From positions 1-11,089 of the forward strand of contig JAJZRM010000055.1 of NCBI GenBank assembly GCA_021802685.1: a DNA stretch of 11,089 bases, written 5' to 3'. Every line of letters begins with the position of its first letter. The first letter of the stretch is position 1. Origin of the DNA: Deltaproteobacteria bacterium (GTDB taxonomy: Bacteria; Desulfobacterota; Deferrimicrobia; Deferrimicrobiales; Deferrimicrobiaceae). The notes beneath the pieces were generated by a model. The model was given only the letters and a program-made list of their open reading frames with translations. It had not been told where the DNA came from and made no database searches. The position numbers and the translations under genes were made by a program. This document shows positions 6,833 to 11,089 of this stretch, piece after piece.

Positions 6833-8805
6833 TTCCGGATCGCCTCCGCCCGCAAGGCGCCATGCCACGATTGGAACATCAACACGTCCCATAGCTGATA
6901 GGACCAGTTGCGGCGGCCGGACAGGTGCTCCCGCCACGCGGCGAGAACCGGCTCCGGACGAAAAAACCGTTCGCGTTTCAACCGGCCTTCATCCAGCAGG
7001 TCCTCCGCCCATCCCCGAAGCGGCCCCCGCAGCCAGGCGCCGATCGGGATGCCGAACCCCATCTTCGGTCGTTCGATCAGGTCCTTCGGCACGTACCGGT
7101 AGAGGACCTGGCGCAGGATCCACTTGTCTTCGCCTTCGCGGATCTTCATGGAGAGCGGGAGCCGCCATGCGAACTCCACCACCCTGTGATCCAGCAGCGG
7201 CACGCGGGCTTCCAGGCTTACTCCCATGCTGGCGCGGTCGACCTTCGCCAGTATGTCGTCGGGCAGGAAGCTCACGAGATCCAGAAACATCATGCGCCGC
7301 GTGATATCGCCGACATCCGCCCACCGGGCACGATCGGTCAGCACGGTCGGCGGTTCCCCGGGTTCCAGCACCACCGACTCCGGGGACCAGTGCGACACCA
7401 GCCTGCGATACATCTCCTCAGGCGACGACGATGTCACCACCCCCGCGAACTTGTGCACCTTGTCGCCCGGCAGCCGGACCCGCAATCTGCGGTGCAGCAA
7501 GGGTCCCACCGTCGAAAACACCTTGTCCCATCCTTCGGGTGATACGGCCGTCAATCCCCGCGCGATCGCCGCCTTCGCCGGCTTCGGCAGCCAGCCGGTC
7601 TTCCTCCAGATATCCTGGACCCAGGAGTAGCGGTTATAGCCGCCGAACAGTTCGTCTCCCCCGTCCCCGGAAAGCGCGACCGTCACGTGACGCCGGGTGA
7701 TTCGCGAGACGAGAAAGGTCGGTATCTGGGAGGAATCAGCGAACGGCTCGTCGTAAAGCGCGGGAAGGAGAGGGATGACGTCCATCGCCTCGCCCGGGGT
7801 CACGTAATGTTCGGTGTGCTCCGTGCCGAGCCGCCCGGCAACCGCCGCGGCCTGTTCCGCCTCATTGTACCCTTCCTCCCGGAATCCGATGGAGAAAGTT
7901 TTCACCGGGCGTGCGCTCTGCGCCTGCATCAAGGCCACGACGGCGCTCGAGTCGCAGCCGCCGGACAGGAACGCCCCCAGCGGCACATCCGCCTCCATGC
8001 GCAGCGCAACGGCGTCGCGCAGCAGGGAATCGAGCGATTCGACGGCCTCCCCGGCGCTGCCGGAAAACGGCCGGCGCACCCCCGCTTCCGCAACAGCCCT
8101 GGCCGACCAGTACTCGCGGGACGGCGGGATCTCCCGCCGTCGATTCGAAAACCGGATGCTCAGCAAATGCCCGGGCAGCAGCTTGCGGATCCCCCGGTAG
8201 ATCGAATAGGGCGCGGGAACGACGTTGTGCCGCATGTACAGCGCCAGCGCGCCGCGGTCGATCTCACCGCGCCATGAGGGATGGGCCCGCAACGCCTTCA
8301 ACTCGGAGCCGAAAAGGAACGTGTCTTCCATCCAGCCGTAGTAAAGCGGTTTCTCTCCCATGCGGTCGCGCGCAAGATGCAGCACGCGTTCATTCCGGTC
8401 CCACAGGGCGAAAGCGAACATGCCGTTGAACCGGCCGAGCGAATCCGCCACTCCCCAACGCTCGAAGGCGGCAAGCATGACCTCCGTGTCCGAACGGCCC
8501 CGCCAGGGCGGCGCCGCCCCCGCGCTCTCCAGCTCGACCCGCAATGCGCCATGGTTATAGATCTCGCCATTGTAGGCGACCACGTAACGGCCGCCGCCGG
8601 AGACCATCGGCTGATTCCCCTGGCACGACAAATCCAGGATCGAAAGACGCCTGTGGCCCAGCGCAATGCCCGTTTCCGCGTCCACCCAGCCCCCCCCGTT
8701 GTCGGGACCGCGATGAACGATCGCGTCGGTCATCCGGGAAAGCGCCGCCGCCGACTCGTCGGCGGTTTGGGAATCCGCGCGGAAGAAACCCGTAAAGCCG
8801 CACAA
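6829..8805 (-). CDS. asnB: AsnB-type glutamine-dependent amidotransferase
   Basis: This is a 658-residue two-domain enzyme of the glutamine-hydrolysing asparagine synthase family. The N-terminal class II glutaminase begins with the nucleophile Cys2 (MCGFTGFF) and has HRGPDN (31-36), LGHRRLSI and VAYNGEIYN. The C-terminal ATP-pyrophosphatase domain has SGGCDSS (281-287) and LSGDGGDELFGGYNRY near 378-393, later SLEARVPLLDHRVVEFA. Biochemically it activates a carboxylate with ATP and amidates it with glutamine-derived ammonia. In polysaccharide clusters such genes may amidate uronic acids (as proposed for WbpS-type proteins) rather than make asparagine; which applies here cannot be seen. The start codon is TTG: Cys must be the second residue, so it cannot be moved. 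It starts 7 nt after the upstream glycosyltransferase stop and overlaps the next gene by 4 nt. Cys at the fourth position of the SGGxDSS loop is less usual than Val or Leu. Confidence 0.93.
   Translation of the reverse strand: MCGFTGFFRADSQTADESAAALSRMTDAIVHRGPDNGGGWVDAETGIALGHRRLSILDLSCQGNQPMVSGGGRYVVAYNGEIYNHGALRVELESAGAAPPWRGRSDTEVMLAAFERWGVADSLGRFNGMFAFALWDRNERVLHLARDRMGEKPLYYGWMEDTFLFGSELKALRAHPSWRGEIDRGALALYMRHNVVPAPYSIYRGIRKLLPGHLLSIRFSNRRREIPPSREYWSARAVAEAGVRRPFSGSAGEAVESLDSLLRDAVALRMEADVPLGAFLSGGCDSSAVVALMQAQSARPVKTFSIGFREEGYNEAEQAAAVAGRLGTEHTEHYVTPGEAMDVIPLLPALYDEPFADSSQIPTFLVSRITRRHVTVALSGDGGDELFGGYNRYSWVQDIWRKTGWLPKPAKAAIARGLTAVSPEGWDKVFSTVGPLLHRRLRVRLPGDKVHKFAGVVTSSSPEEMYRRLVSHWSPESVVLEPGEPPTVLTDRARWADVGDITRRMMFLDLVSFLPDDILAKVDRASMGVSLEARVPLLDHRVVEFAWRLPLSMKIREGEDKWILRQVLYRYVPKDLIERPKMGFGIPIGAWLRGPLRGWAEDLLDEGRLKRERFFRPEPVLAAWREHLSGRRNWSYQLWDVLMFQSWHGALRAEAIRK
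6843..6847 (-). promoter_or_regulatory. Ribosome binding site for the GT4 gene, inside asnB
   Basis: GGAGG on the minus strand (CCTCC here) lies 10 nt before ATG 6832, within the last codons of asnB. With the 4-nt ATGA overlap it supports 6832 as the start rather than the upstream in-frame codon at 6937. Confidence 0.5.
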
Positions 8806-8812
8806 TGCGCGT

Positions 8813-9904
8813 TTACCCGACCTTCCGTTCGGATCGTCCGGCGGTTTCCCGGAGCAATTCCACCACGCGGGGGGCGACCGCCTTCAGGGAGTAGTCGCGT
8901 TCGACCGACCTCCGAGCCGCCGCGCCGCAGGCGCGGCGGTGCCCGGCATCGGCCGCCAGGGATCGCAACGCCCGGATCCACTCGTCCGGATCTCCCGCAA
9001 GGTATCCGACCCCGTCCTTCACGATTTCCCGGTTCGCGCCTACGGGGGACGCCACCACGGGCTTGCCGCATGCCATGTACTGGATCAGCTTGTAGCCGCA
9101 CTTGCCCCGCTCCCACGGCGCATCGGGAAGCGGCATGATTCCCACGTGGATGGAACCCAGCAACCCGGCTTCGGAGCTCTCGGACCATGCATGCTGCTCC
9201 AACGGAACGCCGTAGCCGGGCAGGGGAGACGCGCCGATGGTGACCAGCCGCACGGGCCGTTCGACGCTCAGCGCTTTCAGCGCGTCGCGCACCATGTGGA
9301 GGAATTTCGTGGAGGACGCGCTCCCGATCCATCCGATGCGCAACTCGCCCGTATCCGTCCCTTCGGCAACCGGATAACGCGCGGTATCCACCACGGTGGG
9401 CACGCGCCTGACGTCCGTTGCGCCGCGGGACCGCGCATAGCTCTCCAGGTAGCCGCTGCCGACCACGACGCACCGCGCGCGCGCAAGCAGCGGATCGAGC
9501 TTTTTCCCAAGCATCCGGCGAACCCATCCCGATGCGTGCAGATCGTATGTGTGGAAGATCGCGTCGTCGTAATCCACGACATATGGGATTCCGATGCGTG
9601 CGGGCAAGTTCTCGAATCCGGCGGGAAGGAACGGAAACACCTCTTTTTCGATCCAGGCAGCGGAATAACGCCCCGCCCCCAGCACGGCGCGGACCCGCCG
9701 CAGATAGGCGGCGAGCACGTCCTTGAAACGGCGCTTTCCCGCCGAATACAGGTGACCGAGATAACCGTCGTCGAAGAAAGGCGCAACCGTCACCTCGATC
9801 CCCGCACGATCCAGGAACGGCAGGTACTGGTAGAACCTCAATCGGCTGCTCGCGCCGAGAGGGCCGTACCGGCTCAACAGGAGGACCCGCAAACGATCAG
9901 CCAT
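8813..9904 (-). CDS. GT4-like glycosyltransferase
   Basis: This is a 363-residue GT-B fold glycosyltransferase of the broad GT1/GT4 group. The N-terminus LRVLLLSRYGPLGASSRLRF is the nucleotide-sugar enzyme pattern common in polysaccharide clusters. DYDDAIF at 111-117 closes the first domain and VVGSGYLESYAR (147-158) leads into the second. The C-terminal domain has LRIGWIGSASSTKFL (188-202) and the donor-binding stretch DAPWERGKCGYKLIQYMACG (261-280), followed by KPVVASPVGANREIV. The canonical EX7E is replaced by this WERGKCGYKLIQYMA form, which is normal for its subfamily. The start ATG overlaps the upstream GT2 stop by 8 nt (ATGGCTGA). It would transfer a sugar to the growing lipid-linked oligosaccharide; donor and acceptor cannot be read from the sequence. 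Confidence 0.88.
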   Translation of the reverse strand: MADRLRVLLLSRYGPLGASSRLRFYQYLPFLDRAGIEVTVAPFFDDGYLGHLYSAGKRRFKDVLAAYLRRVRAVLGAGRYSAAWIEKEVFPFLPAGFENLPARIGIPYVVDYDDAIFHTYDLHASGWVRRMLGKKLDPLLARARCVVVGSGYLESYARSRGATDVRRVPTVVDTARYPVAEGTDTGELRIGWIGSASSTKFLHMVRDALKALSVERPVRLVTIGASPLPGYGVPLEQHAWSESSEAGLLGSIHVGIMPLPDAPWERGKCGYKLIQYMACGKPVVASPVGANREIVKDGVGYLAGDPDEWIRALRSLAADAGHRRACGAAARRSVERDYSLKAVAPRVVELLRETAGRSERKVG

Positions 9905-10829
9905 GCAACGCTCGCCTCATGAACCCGGGCGCGTCGCGCCACAACATCGCGTACCCGCGCACCGTGTCCCGCGCCTCCGGAAGGGAGCGGCGGAGGGCGG
10001 CGCGCAGAAGCCGGGGAAACGGTTCCAGCAGCAGCGTGACGGCGGAGACGATCCACGCCTGGTACCGACTGAAATGCTTGAACGCGTACAGGAGCCTGCT
10101 GCGAAGCGAATAGAACAGGCGGTGCGCCTTGACCTGTTCCGATGTTCCGCCCCCCTTGTGGAAAGCGGCGGCGTCCGCAAGGTAGTAGGCCGTGCGGCCC
10201 GTCGCTTTCGCTCTCAGGGAAAAATCGAGATCCTCCAGGTAGACGAAGAAACGTTCGTCGAATCCCCCGAGGACCTCGAACAAACCGCGGCGCACGCAGA
10301 AGAACGCTCCGATCACATGGTCCACCGCCCGACTCCTTTCATGATCGAACTCGCTCATGAAATGGCTCGGGAACAGCGAAGGGAGAAAAACGCTCGCGCC
10401 CACGGCGATCGAGACCATATGAAGCCAACCCGGAAACCGCGCGCAACCGCGTTGAACCTTCCCGTCCTCCCCGACAAGCTTCACTCCGCATATGCCCACC
10501 GATTCCGCGGCGCCGCTCGACATGAATTCGCATACCCCGGCAAGGGTTCCGCGCATGATCCGCACATCCGGGTTGAGGAACAGCACATATTCGCCCGCCG
10601 CCTCGACGGCCCCGCGGTTACAGGCCCTGGCGAACCCCAGGTTCTCTCCCGCGCGGATTACCGTGATCTCTCCCACGGAGCGGCAGAAGCTCAATGAATC
10701 GTCCGTCGAGCCGTTGTCGACGATTACGATCCTCCCCACCAGGCCGTCTCCGAACGCGACCACGGATTCGATGCACGCCTGCAATTGCCGCCCGGAGTTC
10801 CAGTTCACCACTACGACATCGACGGCCAT
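9897..10829 (-). CDS. GT2-family glycosyltransferase (rhamnosyltransferase WbbL-like)
   Basis: This is a 310-residue inverting GT-A glycosyltransferase of family 2. It has VVVVNWNSGRQLQACIESV at the start, VIVDNGSTDDS (35-45), ENLGFARACNRG (62-73), the metal-binding DXD-type motif in LFLNPDV (84-89) and the catalytic-base region FDERFFVYLEDLDFSLRAK (190-208, candidate base Asp200). This layout is that of WbbL/RfbN-type rhamnosyltransferases, but many GT2 enzymes with other donors share it. The C-terminal ~80 residues carry a hydrophobic and basic stretch (AWIVSAVTLLLEPFPRLLRAALRR) that could associate with the membrane. It starts 8 nt after the upstream membrane-protein gene and overlaps the next gene by 8 nt. 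Confidence 0.9.
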   Translation of the reverse strand: MAVDVVVVNWNSGRQLQACIESVVAFGDGLVGRIVIVDNGSTDDSLSFCRSVGEITVIRAGENLGFARACNRGAVEAAGEYVLFLNPDVRIMRGTLAGVCEFMSSGAAESVGICGVKLVGEDGKVQRGCARFPGWLHMVSIAVGASVFLPSLFPSHFMSEFDHERSRAVDHVIGAFFCVRRGLFEVLGGFDERFFVYLEDLDFSLRAKATGRTAYYLADAAAFHKGGGTSEQVKAHRLFYSLRSRLLYAFKHFSRYQAWIVSAVTLLLEPFPRLLRAALRRSLPEARDTVRGYAMLWRDAPGFMRRALHG

Positions 10830-10837
10830 GACCTATC

Positions 10838-11089
10838 TCATTCCCCAGGTCTCCCGGTCCTCGGGGCGTTTCCTTTCAGCAAGTGGTGATTGATGATCGC
10901 AACCGGCAGGAAAACGACCCACAGGTAATCGAATTTGCCCAGGTACGGATTGGTATTGCTGGCGATCAGGAAGCACGACATCGCGACCAGCACCGGGATC
11001 ATGTACAAACGCAATTCCGGGTCGCGCCGGATGATACGGTAACCGTGAAAAACGATCCACACTATCCCGATCGCATACGACGCGATGCC
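10838..11089 (-). CDS. C-terminal end of a polytopic membrane protein, probably O-antigen polymerase/ligase-like (partial)
   Basis: The last 83 residues of a gene that runs off the window; the frame is open to 11089. Seen are a hydrophobic segment (GIASYAIGIVWIVFHGY), a short basic loop (RIIRRDPELR), a second segment (LYMIPVLVAMSCFLIAS), the stretch NTNPYLGKFDYLW, and a last segment (VVFLPVAIINHHLL) before a short polar tail. A conserved Asn-Pro followed by a final helix is common at the end of Wzy/WaaL-type polymerases and ligases, and the position at the head of several glycosyltransferases fits. The superfamily also includes PglL-type O-oligosaccharyltransferases, and a flippase cannot be excluded from this fragment alone. 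Confidence 0.6.
   Translation of the reverse strand, partial: GIASYAIGIVWIVFHGYRIIRRDPELRLYMIPVLVAMSCFLIASNTNPYLGKFDYLWVVFLPVAIINHHLLKGNAPRTGRPGE

Larger units (their letters stand above)
3237..11089 (-). other. Glycan-assembly operon (minus strand, incomplete at its 5' end)
   Basis: Eight genes in one direction with no gap above 8 nt. Junctions are ATGA 4-nt overlaps at 4373-4376, 5675-5678 and 6829-6832; ATGGCTGA 8-nt overlaps at 5034-5041 and 9897-9904; and gaps of 7 nt (8806-8812) and 8 nt (10830-10837). There is no room for an internal intergenic promoter, so a single transcript from beyond 11089 is likely. Confidence 0.85.

Noticed and set aside
6833..6937. 35-residue N-terminal extension of the GT4 protein
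   Set aside because: It overlaps asnB by over 100 nt and does not resemble a glycosyltransferase N-terminus. ATG 6832 gives an ATGA overlap with a ribosome site.
7687..8277. Plus-strand open frames (7687-8277, 8281-9138, 8939-9922) opposite asnB and the GT4-like gene
   Set aside because: They are antisense shadows of strongly supported minus-strand genes, with no motifs of their own.

Overview
The window is GC-rich bacterial DNA carrying part of a surface-polysaccharide locus. It holds two convergent gene blocks. The gene content (periplasmic and outer-membrane proteins with Sec signal peptides, a YjbH-type outer-membrane protein) indicates a Gram-negative. The base composition, and an intergenic palindrome of a style I associate with Desulfuromonadales/Geobacter-like genomes, make a deltaproteobacterial-type host plausible, but this is a low-confidence guess.

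Plus strand, about 62-3067: three genes for exported proteins. The first is a YjbH/GfcD-family outer-membrane protein. The second is a 105-residue signal-peptide protein ending in a hydrophobic helix and a Gly/Ser/Ala tail, reminiscent of YjbE/GfcA. The third is an unrecognised ~166-residue periplasmic protein. Together they look like a reduced form of the yjbEFGH/gfcABCD exopolysaccharide module: no YjbF (GfcB) or YjbG (GfcC) is visible.

Positions 3068-3236: the whole convergent intergenic gap is occupied by one element. It has 33-bp perfect inverted arms (3074-3106 and 3180-3212), a partly palindromic interior and a 4x8-bp tandem repeat on one flank. It looks like a REP/MITE-type palindromic repeat.

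Minus strand, 11089 down to 3237: a tightly packed operon in the order partial polymerase/ligase-like membrane protein - GT2 - GT4-like - AsnB-type amidotransferase - GT4 - PglC-like - PglD-like - PglE-like. Five of the seven junctions overlap by 4 or 8 nt. The last three genes match the Campylobacter pglC-pglD-pglE / Bacillus epsL-epsM-epsN set. PglE and PglD would make a UDP-di-N-acetylated amino sugar (bacillosamine type), and PglC would transfer it as phosphosugar to undecaprenyl phosphate. The required 4,6-dehydratase (PglF/EpsC) is not in the window. The upstream glycosyltransferases would then extend the primed lipid, AsnB may amidate a sugar acid, and the truncated membrane protein at the edge may polymerise or transfer the product.

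No tRNA, rRNA, CRISPR array, transposase gene or clear promoter was found. The minus operon's promoter must lie beyond 11089, and the plus operon's promoter is probably before position 1.
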